DNA of 64,000 bases from Sulfurospirillum sp. (GCA_016744795.1 JADGDR010000002.1:1-64000), one strand, 5' to 3'. Shown: positions 9,444 through 17,607, counted from the stretch's first letter. Translations and numbers: made by a program. Notes: generated from the sequence alone by a model not told the origin.

Positions 9444-10274
9444 ATGCAAAATGGATATTATACTACTACAGGAGCTATGGTTACACAGTTTAATAGACTT
9501 GATGTTATATCAAATAACTTAGCTAACTTAAATACAACTGCATTTAAACGTGATGATGTTGTTATAGGTGATTTTAAGAGAATTTTTCAAGAATACCAAG
9601 AAGAGATGCCAATAAAAAATCATACTAAAGAAGCAGCAAAATATCTTAATGCCTCAATCGATAGAGTTCCTCAAGTAAGTGAACAGTATATTGAGTTTAA
9701 ACAAGGTGGACTTAAATCAACTGGAAATTCACTTGATTTTGCACTAAAAAGAGAAGATGCTTTTTTTATGGTCGATACTCCTGATGGAATTAGACTTACA
9801 CAAAATGGTTCATTTGTAATAGATAATGAAGGAACACTTACAACTAAAGAGGGTTATCCTGTTTTGTCCTCAACTTTTTTTCAAAATGGTAAATATATTA
9901 AAGTAGAACCAAATAGTACTTTTACAGTAGATAAAACAGGAAATATATACTCAGCGAATCTTGCGGAAGGATTTGCTCAGGGAGAGATTCCTTTAGGAAA
10001 ACTTTTTATAGCACAAAGTGATGACATTAAATCATTGACAAAAGAGGGAACGAGCCTTTATAAGTATAAAAATATAGAAGATATAAGAGATTTAAAAAAT
10101 GCAGATGTTGTTGCTCAAGGTTTTTTAGAAACTAGTAACATCAATCCTGTCCGTGAAATGGTTGGGCTTATAGAAGCTCACAGAATGGTTGAGATGTATC
10201 AAAAAGTGATGACTTCACATATGAATGATCTCAATAGCGAAGCAATAAATAAACTAGCACAAACAAGAGCATAG
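9444..10274 (+). CDS. flgF: Flagellar basal-body rod protein FlgF/FlgG-like
   Basis: 276 residues. N-terminal rod/hook motif (GYYTTTGAMVTQFNRLDVISNNLANLNTTAFKRD) and C-terminal motif (GFLETSNINPVREMVGLIEAHRMVEMYQKVM) are those of axial flagellar proteins that stack by coiled N- and C-terminal helices. The middle contains the FlgEFG central segment (LTQNGSFVIDNEGTLTTKEGYPVL). It is the proximal-rod type; in Campylobacter the homologue is also called flgG2. It sits 8 bases before flgG and is driven by the sigma-54 promoter at 9398. Confidence 0.9.
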   Translation: MQNGYYTTTGAMVTQFNRLDVISNNLANLNTTAFKRDDVVIGDFKRIFQEYQEEMPIKNHTKEAAKYLNASIDRVPQVSEQYIEFKQGGLKSTGNSLDFALKREDAFFMVDTPDGIRLTQNGSFVIDNEGTLTTKEGYPVLSSTFFQNGKYIKVEPNSTFTVDKTGNIYSANLAEGFAQGEIPLGKLFIAQSDDIKSLTKEGTSLYKYKNIEDIRDLKNADVVAQGFLETSNINPVREMVGLIEAHRMVEMYQKVMTSHMNDLNSEAINKLAQTRA

Positions 10275-10282
10275 GAGATTAA

Positions 10283-11071
10283 ATGATACGTTCACTTTAC
10301 ACTGCAGCAACAGGAATGATTGCTCAACAAACACAAATAGATGTAACTTCAAATAACATTGCCAATGTAAATACTATTGGTTATAAAAAACAACGTGCAG
10401 AATTTGCTGATTTGATGTACCAAACTATGGAATACGCAGGAACTTCTACAAGTTCTACAACAGTATCTCCAACAGGGATAGAAGTAGGTCTTGGTGCTCG
10501 TCCAACTGCCATAGCAAAACAGTTTACACAAGGTAATTTTAAAGAGACTGGAAATGATTTGGATATGGCTATAACAGGAAAAGGTTTTTTTCAAATACAA
10601 CTTCCTGATGGAACAACAGCTTATACAAGAAATGGTTCGTTTAAACTAGACAATGAAGGTAGTATAGTAAATTCAGATGGTTATAGAATGCTTCCTGAGG
10701 TGACTGTTCCTGAAGATGCAACGCAAATATCTATTGGAACAGATGGAACTATTTCAGTTCTTCAAGCTGGTCAAACGGAGATGACTGACATTGGTCAGAT
10801 TGAACTTGCAAATTTTATAAATCCAGCAGGTCTTCACTCATTGGGTGATAATAACTTTTTAAATACTTCAGCTTCAGGTGACGTAATTACAGGAACTCCT
10901 GGACTTGAAGGCATGGGACAAACCAGACAGCAGTTTGTTGAAATGAGTAATGTTCAGCTTGTTGAAGAGATGACAGATCTTATCACTGGTCAACGTGCGT
11001 ATGAAGCAAATTCAAAAGCCATTGTTACTAGTGACGAGATGTTACAAACTGTAAATCAACTAAAGAGATAA
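10283..11071 (+). CDS. flgG: Flagellar distal rod protein FlgG
   Basis: 262 residues, the standard FlgG length. Seen: MIRSLYTAATGMIAQQTQIDVTSNNIANVNT region at the N terminus, the FlgG-specific GTSTSSTTVSPTGIEVGLGA insertion, ITGKGFFQIQLPDGTTAYTRNG, and the C-terminal NVQLVEEMTDLITGQRAYEANSK. It forms the distal rod of the flagellum in the periplasm. Co-transcribed with flgF. Confidence 0.96.
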   Translation: MIRSLYTAATGMIAQQTQIDVTSNNIANVNTIGYKKQRAEFADLMYQTMEYAGTSTSSTTVSPTGIEVGLGARPTAIAKQFTQGNFKETGNDLDMAITGKGFFQIQLPDGTTAYTRNGSFKLDNEGSIVNSDGYRMLPEVTVPEDATQISIGTDGTISVLQAGQTEMTDIGQIELANFINPAGLHSLGDNNFLNTSASGDVITGTPGLEGMGQTRQQFVEMSNVQLVEEMTDLITGQRAYEANSKAIVTSDEMLQTVNQLKR

Positions 11072-11082
11072 ATAGATTAAAA

Positions 11083-11241
11083 ATGCTGATTTTAGTACCT
11101 ATTATTTTAATTATATTTGTTATATTTGTTGTTGATTCTGTATATTATGATGACGTGAAACCAAAAGATACTTTTGAAAAAAAAGTAATAGAAAAAAAAG
11201 ACAATAGAAAAAATTATATAAATAAGTATTTGAAAAACTGA
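11083..11241 (+). CDS. Small membrane protein (52 residues)
   Basis: A short frame with ATG 11083 and stop TGA 11239-11241 fills the gap between flgG and azlC. Residues 1-19 form one hydrophobic helix (MLILVPIILIIFVIFVVDS) followed by a lysine-rich, charged tail. The stop overlaps the azlC ATG (ATGA), which suggests translational coupling with the amino-acid exporter genes. No family recognised; there is no strong ribosome site before it, so confidence is moderate. Confidence 0.5.
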   Translation: MLILVPIILIIFVIFVVDSVYYDDVKPKDTFEKKVIEKKDNRKNYINKYLKN

Positions 11242-11912
11242 TGAATTTTTTATCTATTTTTAAAATGACCATTCCAGTTTTGATGGGATATATCCCACTA
11301 GGAATGGCATTTGGTCTTTTGCTTTCAAAACTACTTATACCTTGGTATTATGCTTTTTTTATGTCACTTTTTATTTTTGCAGGGGCTGGACAGTTCTTAG
11401 TTCTTGGTCTGTTTGCTTCTCAAGCTACTATTCTTGAGATTGGTGTTGCTACATTTCTTTTGAATTTAAGACATACTTTTTATGGTCTTTCCATGCTTAG
11501 TGCTTTAAAAAACTTTAGTTGGAAAAAACATTATGTAATTTTTGGTCTTACTGATGAGACCTTTGCTTTACTAAAAACAAATGAAGTTAAAGAAGACGAG
11601 AGGGAAAGAGTATATCTTATTATCACGGCTTTAAATCACAGTTATTGGTTAATTGGGAGTGTAATAGGAGCATTATTAGGTAATATAGTTCCGTTTGATT
11701 ATCGTGGTATTGAGTTCTCTTTGACTGCTCTTTTTGTTGTTTTATCTATAGATTTATATGGTAAAAGTAGACAGCATAAGGCCTTTTTGCTTTCTATTGT
11801 AATTGGTTTTATTGGTATGTTGGCTTTTCCAAGTGATAAGATGCTTATACTCTCTTTAAGTCTTGCAGCTATTGTTTTGATACTCTTTAAAAAGGCATTA
11901 GAAGATGGATAG
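11241..11912 (+). CDS. azlC: AzlC family branched-chain amino-acid exporter, large subunit
   Basis: 223 residues with about five to six membrane helices. The N terminus IPVLMGYIPLGMAFGLLLSK and the segment LNLRHTFYGLSMLSAL are AzlC/YgaZ hallmarks. With AzlD it forms an inner-membrane exporter of branched-chain amino acids (LIV-E family). Its start overlaps the upstream small ORF and its end overlaps azlD by 8 bases. Confidence 0.92.
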   Translation: MNFLSIFKMTIPVLMGYIPLGMAFGLLLSKLLIPWYYAFFMSLFIFAGAGQFLVLGLFASQATILEIGVATFLLNLRHTFYGLSMLSALKNFSWKKHYVIFGLTDETFALLKTNEVKEDERERVYLIITALNHSYWLIGSVIGALLGNIVPFDYRGIEFSLTALFVVLSIDLYGKSRQHKAFLLSIVIGFIGMLAFPSDKMLILSLSLAAIVLILFKKALEDG

Positions 11913-12231
11913 TAGTTATATAATTTCTGGAATAGTTATAGCTTCTATTTTGACCTATATAACTAGGATAATACCCTTTGTTTTTTTTAGAAAAAAAGAG
12001 CCTTCAGCAATTATAAGGTATATTGAGTGGAATATGCCAGTTATGATTATGGTAATACTTGTTTTTTACGCACTTAAAGATGTGTCTTGGGGTGATTATC
12101 CTTATGGTATTGCAGAAATGGTTGGTATTGTTATTGCAGGAACTCTACATGTAAAGTATAAAAATGCACTTTTGAGTATTTTTGTGGCGACTGCGGCATA
12201 TATGTTTTTGATTCAAAAAATCTTTATATAA
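11905..12231 (+). CDS. azlD: AzlD family exporter small subunit
   Basis: 108 residues with four membrane helices. ITRIIPFVFFRKKEPSAI matches the AzlD/YgaH N-terminal region. It pairs with AzlC. A TACATGTA palindrome (12146-12153) encodes Leu-His-Val in TLHVKYKNAL, a position where AzlD proteins commonly have an Arg/Lys-rich loop. Confidence 0.9.
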   Translation: MDSSYIISGIVIASILTYITRIIPFVFFRKKEPSAIIRYIEWNMPVMIMVILVFYALKDVSWGDYPYGIAEMVGIVIAGTLHVKYKNALLSIFVATAAYMFLIQKIFI

Positions 12232-12244
12232 ATAAAGGAAAAAA

Positions 12245-12766
12245 TTGAAATTTGATATAATAAATAGACAAAAAATTTCTAAAAATTGTTTTGTATGTGG
12301 TATTGAGAATGATTTGGGATTAAAAACCAAATTTTATGAAACAAGTAATGACGAAGTTATAGGTATTTTTATGCCAAATGAGAAATTGCAAAGTTATCCA
12401 AAAATACTGCATGGTGGTATTAGCGCAACCATACTTGATGAAACAATTGGACGTGCTATGATGATAAAGGACGATAAAGATACTTTTGGTGTAACAATTG
12501 AGCTTACAATAAGGTACAGAAAACCTGTTCCTTTAAATCAAGAGTTAAAAGTTATAGCAAAAATTACAAATGATAGAGGAAAATTGGTTGAAGGAACTGG
12601 TAAATTAATTTTGCCTAATGGTGATGTAGCAGTTACTGCAAAGGGTAAGTACATGAGAAAAAATATAAAAGATATAGTTGATGACAAGTTCGCTACTGAA
12701 GAGTGGATAGAGTCTGATGCAAAAGATTTAAAAACAATACAAATAGGAAATAAAGATGACGAATAA
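12245..12766 (+). CDS. PaaI-type hotdog-fold thioesterase
   Basis: 173 residues from a TTG start at 12245 behind AAAGGA. The hotdog core is clear: NCFVCGIENDLGLKTKF, then LHGGISATILDETIGRAM (the catalytic Asp/Glu helix) and VTIELTIRYRKPVPLNQEL. The two cysteines in CFVCG are characteristic of a common subgroup. It should hydrolyse acyl-CoA thioesters; the natural substrate is not evident. The end overlaps the DUF1456 gene by 11 bases. Confidence 0.85.
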   Translation: MKFDIINRQKISKNCFVCGIENDLGLKTKFYETSNDEVIGIFMPNEKLQSYPKILHGGISATILDETIGRAMMIKDDKDTFGVTIELTIRYRKPVPLNQELKVIAKITNDRGKLVEGTGKLILPNGDVAVTAKGKYMRKNIKDIVDDKFATEEWIESDAKDLKTIQIGNKDDE

Positions 12767-13199
12767 TTATATATTAACAAGCATAATGGCTTCACTTAAA
12801 TTAAATAAAGTAGATATACTAAAATCATATAAATTAGTAGATAAGAAGATAACACAAGATGATGTAGATGACATTTTAAGAGAACCAAACGATGAAAAGT
12901 TTATACTTTTGAGTGATGAGGGTTTTGAACTATTTTTAAATGGTTTCATAGTCTATAAAAGAGGTCCAAGTGATAAAAAAACAAAAAAACAGAAAATTTA
13001 TTTTTCAAATAATATCATATTAAAAAAGTTAAAAATTGCATTAGATTTAAAAGATGAAGATATTATAGAAATTTTTAAAAATGATAGTCTAGATATAACA
13101 AAATCACAATTGTCAGCTTATTTTAGAAGAGATGGGCACATTAACTACAGAAAATGCAGTGACTCACTACTAAAGAGATTTATTAAAGGTATGAATTAA
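12756..13199 (+). CDS. DUF1456 family protein (YehS-like)
   Basis: 147 residues carrying two copies of the about 70-residue DUF1456 repeat. Each begins NxxILxxIxxALxL and contains a K-x-x-D/xAYFR-like segment; the second is IILKKLKIALDLKDEDIIEI...LSAYFRRDGH. Cytosolic; function unknown in the family. It overlaps the thioesterase gene and is probably co-transcribed. The 111 bases after it, up to msrB, show no gene. Confidence 0.8.
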   Translation: MTNNYILTSIMASLKLNKVDILKSYKLVDKKITQDDVDDILREPNDEKFILLSDEGFELFLNGFIVYKRGPSDKKTKKQKIYFSNNIILKKLKIALDLKDEDIIEIFKNDSLDITKSQLSAYFRRDGHINYRKCSDSLLKRFIKGMN

Positions 13200-13310
13200 T
13201 AATATATTTATATATCAACATAATTTTGTTTACTATATCTTTAGAAAAAAGGATTTGTTTTGAATATAAATTTTAGGACTTATTTTGTTAAAAGTAGAGA
13301 ATAAAACCAA

Positions 13311-13664
13311 ATGAATAAATTAACAACCCAAGAAAAACACGTTATACAAGATAAAGGAACAGAAGCACCATATAGCGGTAAATACAATGATTTTTATGAA
13401 GAGGGAATCTTTACATGTAAACGTTGTAATGCTCGGTTATATAGTTCAAAAGACAAATTTGATTCAGGATGCGGATGGCCTAGTTTTGATGATGAGCTTA
13501 ATGAAGCAATACAACATACAATAGATGCCGATGGTAGACGTGTAGAGATTACATGTAAAGCTTGTGGAGGACACCTAGGACATGTTTTTAAAGGTGAACA
13601 TATAACTGCAAAAAACACAAGGCATTGTGTAAACTCTCTTAGTTTAAACTTTTTGAAAAAGTAA
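13311..13664 (+). CDS. msrB: Peptide-methionine (R)-S-oxide reductase
   Basis: 117 residues. It reduces the R epimer of methionine sulfoxide. Two zinc CxxC pairs are visible (CKRC and CKAC), the substrate loop SGCGWPSFDDEL is present, and the catalytic cysteine lies in RHCVNSLSL near the C terminus. There is no signal peptide, so it is cytosolic. Two TACATGTA copies (13412 and 13550) both fall on zinc-ligand codons, encoding the Thr-Cys-Lys of FTCK and ITCK. msrA lies beyond the accessory island at 19986. Confidence 0.96.
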   Translation: MNKLTTQEKHVIQDKGTEAPYSGKYNDFYEEGIFTCKRCNARLYSSKDKFDSGCGWPSFDDELNEAIQHTIDADGRRVEITCKACGGHLGHVFKGEHITAKNTRHCVNSLSLNFLKK

Positions 13665-13665
13665 A

Positions 13666-14370
13666 ATGAAAAAATATTTAATATTCATATTTATAGGGCT
13701 TGTTTTTAGTGGTTGTATATCTTTGAATGTGACAGAAAAAAATAAAGAACAACAAACACATTTTTATGGAATGTATAGTTATACGTCAAATACTGCTGTG
13801 TTTAGAGAGTGTGCAACAAACAAAAAATTCTCAGTTTCTTTTGAAAAAGACTACATATCACTTCAAAAAGCTTATTTAAATACAAAAAAAGAACCAGCAG
13901 AGTATGTTAAAGTAGAATTAGTTGGTCATATAGTCTTAAGAGATGGTAATGTTCCTACTTTGATAGTAAAAAAGTTTATAAATATAATTCCAAAAGAGTT
14001 ATGTCAAAACCAAAATTCAAAAGCAAGTTTAGAAAATACCTATTGGAAACTAACCATGCTTAATGGCAAACCACTAGCAAATACCAAAGCCCACTCAACA
14101 GAAGCTTATATGATTTTAGACCAAGGCAAAATCAAAGGTAATTCAGGTTGCAATGTAATGGGCGGAAAATATAACCTTAATAACGATAAAATCTCACTTT
14201 CAAACAAAGGTATGATGATGACAAGAATGTTTTGTAAAGGGAGTGAAGAAGTCGAGTTTATAAAAGTCTTAAAAAAGATGTACAGGTATAAAGTAAAAGG
14301 TGAATACTTAGAAATATTTGACAAAAATAGTTCGACATTAGCTCGTTTTGAGTCAGTGTATCTCTACTAA
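13666..14370 (+). CDS. META-domain outer-membrane lipoprotein
   Basis: 234 residues with a lipoprotein signal ending FSGC at Cys17. The N-terminal half (about 30-110) resembles the NlpE/COG3015-like part of copper-resistance or envelope-stress lipoproteins (HFYGMYSYTSNTAVFREC). Residues about 125-225 form a META/HslJ domain (NTYWKLTMLNGKPL and IKGNSGCNVMGGKYNL). It starts one base after the msrB stop and is probably co-transcribed. Proteins of this architecture sit in the envelope; the function is not established. Confidence 0.8.
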   Translation: MKKYLIFIFIGLVFSGCISLNVTEKNKEQQTHFYGMYSYTSNTAVFRECATNKKFSVSFEKDYISLQKAYLNTKKEPAEYVKVELVGHIVLRDGNVPTLIVKKFINIIPKELCQNQNSKASLENTYWKLTMLNGKPLANTKAHSTEAYMILDQGKIKGNSGCNVMGGKYNLNNDKISLSNKGMMMTRMFCKGSEEVEFIKVLKKMYRYKVKGEYLEIFDKNSSTLARFESVYLY

Positions 14371-14382
14371 TAAAACAATCTT

Positions 14383-14390
14383 TACATGTA
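14383..14390. repeat. TACATGTA palindrome at the left edge of the accessory island
   Basis: Full form CTTTACATGTAAAG at 14381-14394, directly after the META gene and before a TATGATAAAAT -10-like sequence. It is the last copy before the island genes, which contain none. Confidence 0.7.
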
Positions 14391-14431
14391 AAGTATGATA
14401 AAATAACCCGTATAAAACATAAGGGTAAATT

Positions 14432-14602
14432 TTGTTCCAAAAATCAGTTCTTAAAAGCATAAAACAAGATGAAAGAAACTTCAAAATACTTACATTTAAC
14501 CTAAAAAACCAAATCAACCAAACAGATAAAGAGATAGACAAAATGGTTTATAAGTTGTATGGACTTAGTGAGAAAGAAATTAAAATAGTGGAAGATAACT
14601 AA
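14432..14602 (+). pseudogene. C-terminal stub of a restriction-modification DNA methylase
   Basis: A 56-codon frame with a possible TTG start at 14432 after AAGGG. Its second half (QTDKEIDKMVYKLYGLSE, then KEIKIVEDN) is the characteristic C-terminal tail of Eco57I-like and other large restriction-modification adenine methylases, where it follows the target-recognition region. The catalytic domain (NPPY motif) is absent, so this is the remnant of a lost enzyme, or less likely a small protein derived from it. The stop TAA overlaps the ATG of the HEPN gene (TAATG), so the remnant may still couple translation to it. Confidence 0.6.
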
Positions 14603-15954
14603 TGGTAAAAATATCAGTATTGTATGGACATATAATAGCATTGTTTAAAAATTTAAAGTTTCAATGCTCTGAAAATACAATAGAAGAATCGATTAGTATT
14701 TTAAGTATTTCCGTAGTAGGTCTATTTAATAATGGAAGGATTCAAGCAAGAGAGATTTATTTTACTTTGGAAACAAATGACTGTTTAAAAAAAATTGTTA
14801 TACATCTTAAAAAATTGGAAAAAACAAAAGTAATTTGTCAAAATATTACAAACAAAGAATTGGAAAAGTTTATATTAGTTTTGATAGAGGAAGAAGCACT
14901 TAGGTGTAGCTATTTAGATAGTGATAAGATTATGACTTTGGATCAAAATTCTTTGTTTGATTGTAGAAGTGATAAGAATCCACAAATTTTTGCTAAATTA
15001 TTTTATATTGATTTAGTGAAGCTTTTACATGAAAAAAAAGTTAATTGGCTTAATATTGTTCCTATTATGAAGGTTAGATTAGATTCTTTTAATTTAGGAT
15101 ATGATGATATATCAATAATAAATAGACATGATAAGAACTTTTGGAGCCAATCTTCTAATCATTTTAAAAATGGTATGGATTATGATATTTATAATTTTGC
15201 TATGAAAGATTGTCATTTTAATAGACCCTCACTCGAAAACAACATTTTAATTATTTGTAAAAATAAAGGCTCACAAGAATTTTCCAAGATAGATGCATTA
15301 TTAAAAATAAAAAAAATTATTTCAATTTTATTTTCTTTTATTTCGGTAAATAATGAATATATGCTTACAAAATCATCGCATACAGAAAAGTCTGTATTTA
15401 CTCAATTTCCTTCACTAACGTCTAACAATCATACAACAGAATCAATGTTATCAGAAATTTCACCTTGTTATATAAAAGAGTATTTTGATAGTGATTTCAA
15501 TGTACAAAATATTAAAGACTATTATTGTCAATTATCAAAAAAAAATGACGAGATAAAGAATAGAGTTTTTGTAGCTACGAACTATATTAATCATGCTATG
15601 AATGGATTAAATGAAAATGATATTTTTTTAAATTATTATATATCTTTAGATGCTCTATTTGGTATAAAACATCAAGTTGGAAAAAGTATTGAAAGAGGAA
15701 TAAATTTTATTATAAATGATGAGATATTAAAAAGTAAATCTAAATACCTTTATGAATTGAGAAATGATTTGGTACATGGGGGAATAAGATATATTGAAGA
15801 ATGGGATAAGTACGAAAAGTATTATAATGAATTTAAGAGCGACATATTAACTGATATTGAAAAATTAGCTTTTGAGTGTCTAAATAAGTATCCTTTTAAA
15901 ATAGAAAATAATTTTTTCAATTCAGAAATAAAAGAAATTGATTATATGATTTAA
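14602..15954 (+). CDS. Apea-like HEPN domain protein
   Basis: 450 residues, soluble. The last about 120 residues match the Apea-type HEPN domain: YYISLDALFG, a helix around KSIERGIN, then YELRNDLVHGG with the Rx4H nuclease motif (Arg-Asn-Asp-Leu-Val-His). The first about 330 residues contain no domain I recognise. HEPN proteins of this type are found in phage-defence islands and can act as RNases, which makes an abortive-infection effector plausible but unproven. The gene is very AT-rich and lacks TACATGTA, unlike flanking core genes, suggesting transfer. Confidence 0.7.
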   Translation: MVKISVLYGHIIALFKNLKFQCSENTIEESISILSISVVGLFNNGRIQAREIYFTLETNDCLKKIVIHLKKLEKTKVICQNITNKELEKFILVLIEEEALRCSYLDSDKIMTLDQNSLFDCRSDKNPQIFAKLFYIDLVKLLHEKKVNWLNIVPIMKVRLDSFNLGYDDISIINRHDKNFWSQSSNHFKNGMDYDIYNFAMKDCHFNRPSLENNILIICKNKGSQEFSKIDALLKIKKIISILFSFISVNNEYMLTKSSHTEKSVFTQFPSLTSNNHTTESMLSEISPCYIKEYFDSDFNVQNIKDYYCQLSKKNDEIKNRVFVATNYINHAMNGLNENDIFLNYYISLDALFGIKHQVGKSIERGINFIINDEILKSKSKYLYELRNDLVHGGIRYIEEWDKYEKYYNEFKSDILTDIEKLAFECLNKYPFKIENNFFNSEIKEIDYMI

Positions 15955-15988
15955 ATCATGAAACATAGAAATAATAGAGGAAAGATAG

Positions 15989-16690
15989 ATGAATTTTAAA
16001 ATATTTTGTGATGAAAGTAATCACCTTTATAGTGATAAATCAGACATTATGGTCATAGGTGGGATTATTTGTCCATATGATAGAGTAATAAATATAAATA
16101 AACATATAAAATATTTAAAACATAAATACAATGCAAACTGTGAATTAAAATGGACTAAATTAAACAATCAAAAAAAAGATTTTTATAAAGAGCTTTTGGA
16201 ATTCTTTTTTGCGAGTATAGATTTAAGATTTAACTCACAAGTAGTGATGAATAAATCAAACTTAAATCATGTTGAATTTAATGGTGGAGAAGCAGATAAG
16301 TTTTATTATAAGATGTATTACTATGCACTTTTACCGTTTTTTTGTATAGACAAAAAATATAATGTTTTTATGGATTATAAAGATACAAAAGGTGGACAAA
16401 GAGCTAAAAAACTTAGAGAAGTTATTGAAAATAAATTTTATGGAAATATTGACTTAAACTTTTCGATAATTCATTCTCATGAATCACAGATTATGCAGTT
16501 AACAGATATATTTATAGGAGCTATTGGTTATAAGAACAGACAAGATATAGAAAAATCTAGTGAAATAAAAAATTATATTATTGAGTTGATTGAAAAATAC
16601 AATGGATTTTCACTCGATACAAATACTCCTGAGTGGGAAGAAAAATTTAGAGTATATAGATTTCAACCAAGGAATTCAGGTTATGTTTAG
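15989..16690 (+). CDS. DUF3800 family protein
   Basis: 233 residues. The N terminus FKIFCDESNHLYSDKSD matches the DESG-type opening of DUF3800, and the C-terminal SQIMQLTDIFIGAIGYKNR matches the conserved Q-x-x-D helix. Internal acidic positions (FMDYKDTKGGQ) complete an RNase H-like arrangement suggested for the family. DUF3800 genes are frequent in defence and mobile regions; the activity is not established. The stop overlaps the next gene by 8 bases, implying coupling. Confidence 0.8.
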   Translation: MNFKIFCDESNHLYSDKSDIMVIGGIICPYDRVININKHIKYLKHKYNANCELKWTKLNNQKKDFYKELLEFFFASIDLRFNSQVVMNKSNLNHVEFNGGEADKFYYKMYYYALLPFFCIDKKYNVFMDYKDTKGGQRAKKLREVIENKFYGNIDLNFSIIHSHESQIMQLTDIFIGAIGYKNRQDIEKSSEIKNYIIELIEKYNGFSLDTNTPEWEEKFRVYRFQPRNSGYV

Positions 16691-17186
16691 TGATATGATA
16701 GATTTTTCAACTTTAGATGATGAAACTAAAAAAATAGATTTTTTATATGATATTTTTAAATCAGATTTTATAGATAATCAAACACTTTTAGCCAATACTA
16801 TTTATATTGACCCCAAGATAAGTGATAAGGAAGATGGAAAAGAAAAAATATTTTGGCATGTTATTACTAGAAAAGAAAAAGGTAAAAGAAGTTTTGATAC
16901 TGAGCGTGCATGTAGAATAAAATGGATAAAACCAATTATTTTAGATTACAATAATGTTAAGTTAAAGTATTTCTATTACTATGAATACTCTAAAAAAATA
17001 CGATTATATTTGTGGGCATATGAAAAAGATTTTGTTGTGATTTTACAAAAACTAGGGAAAAGTAGTTCGTATTTGGTTACAAGTTTTTATGTTGATAATC
17101 AAAAAAAGAGAGATATTTTTAATAACAAACATGAAAGCTACATAAATAGTAACGATTCTAAGTTAGTAGGATGTGAATGGTTTTGA
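16683..17186 (+). CDS. Putative small nuclease (Barnase/EndoU/ColicinE5/RelE-like)
   Basis: 167 residues from ATG 16683, which is 9 bases after AAGGA and overlaps the DUF3800 stop; a longer frame from 16590 would run inside that gene. The core KIFWHVITRKEKGKRSFD, RACRIKWIKPII and the C-terminal SSYLVTSFYVD resemble the phage-type Barnase-EndoU-ColicinE5/D-RelE nuclease families, in which a W-H strand, a basic helix and a final T-x-Y/F strand form the active face. This is a tentative call by pattern only. The paired DUF3800 gene would be a candidate partner or immunity gene. Confidence 0.45.
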   Translation: MFSDMIDFSTLDDETKKIDFLYDIFKSDFIDNQTLLANTIYIDPKISDKEDGKEKIFWHVITRKEKGKRSFDTERACRIKWIKPIILDYNNVKLKYFYYYEYSKKIRLYLWAYEKDFVVILQKLGKSSSYLVTSFYVDNQKKRDIFNNKHESYINSNDSKLVGCEWF

Positions 17187-17227
17187 AAGGGTTTGTTCGC
17201 CTATAGGCTAGACGAAAGCCACCTCTT

Positions 17228-17243
17228 GATACCAAATGGTATC
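17228..17243. repeat. Short perfect inverted repeat
   Basis: GATACCA-AA-TGGTATC, a 7-bp stem with a 2-base loop, or equally a 16-bp operator-like dyad. It lies 40 bases after the putative nuclease gene. Confidence 0.6.
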
Positions 17244-17306
17244 TGAGCACCATAATTATCTCTTATCTAGTATTAAAAAGTGCTTAAATTGATTTTTAAA
17301 TATATT

Positions 17307-17314
17307 TACATGTA
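17307..17314. repeat. TACATGTA palindrome in the gene graveyard
   Basis: Lies two bases before a remnant coding segment (17316-17396); flank is TTTACATGTAGGA. Confidence 0.7.
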
Positions 17315-17315
17315 G

Positions 17316-17396
17316 GAAGGTAATGATGGATATGAAGGACACGTTGGTTTTCTGTTTTCAATTGAGAAGGAGTCTAACCCAAACTATGAACTTTGA
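17316..17396 (+). pseudogene. Decayed coding fragment, copy 1 of a repeated tail
   Basis: In this frame the sequence reads EGNDGYEGHVGFLFSIEKES, then NPNYEL and a stop (TGA 17394-17396); upstream there is an immediate stop. The end resembles the tails encoded at 17756-17851 and in the repeat at 18485. I do not recognise the parent family. It is interpreted as the remains of a gene that was duplicated several times here. Confidence 0.45.
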
Positions 17397-17560
17397 TAAT
17401 TCTAAAAAATATTATAAAAGTTTTTCAATTGTATTTTTAAAAATTGGCAAGTTGTATCTTATGATATCTTCTATAATCAAATCATCAGTACTATTGATTA
17501 ATAGGGTCGTGTATTTACTTTTAAGGGAAAAGGCTACTTTAACATAGGAAATTATAAACC

Positions 17561-17607
17561 AACTGCGGGACTGGCTGTTTTACGTAGTAAAAATGCCTGT
17601 CCCAGTT
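17561..17607. repeat. Long imperfect hairpin
   Basis: Left arm AACT-gc-GGGAC-t-GGC-tg-TTTTAC, loop GTA, right arm GTAAAA-at-GCC-t-GTCCC-AGTT. About 18 base pairs with a two-base bulge, one mismatch and one 2x2 internal loop. It is not a standard intrinsic terminator because only TTTT follows the final AG. The bulged shape recalls folded recombination sites, but the integron attC core sequences are absent. Confidence 0.65.

Noticed and set aside
17323-17547. 74-codon open frame in the gap before the DUF4160 gene
   Set aside because: It runs in a different frame from the recognisable remnant at 17316-17396, has no ribosome site logic and no motif; treated as chance.
17561-17607. Integron attC-like site
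   Set aside because: The bulged hairpin is suggestive, but the RYYYAAC/GTTRRRY core sequences are absent and there is no integrase or cassette array in the window.
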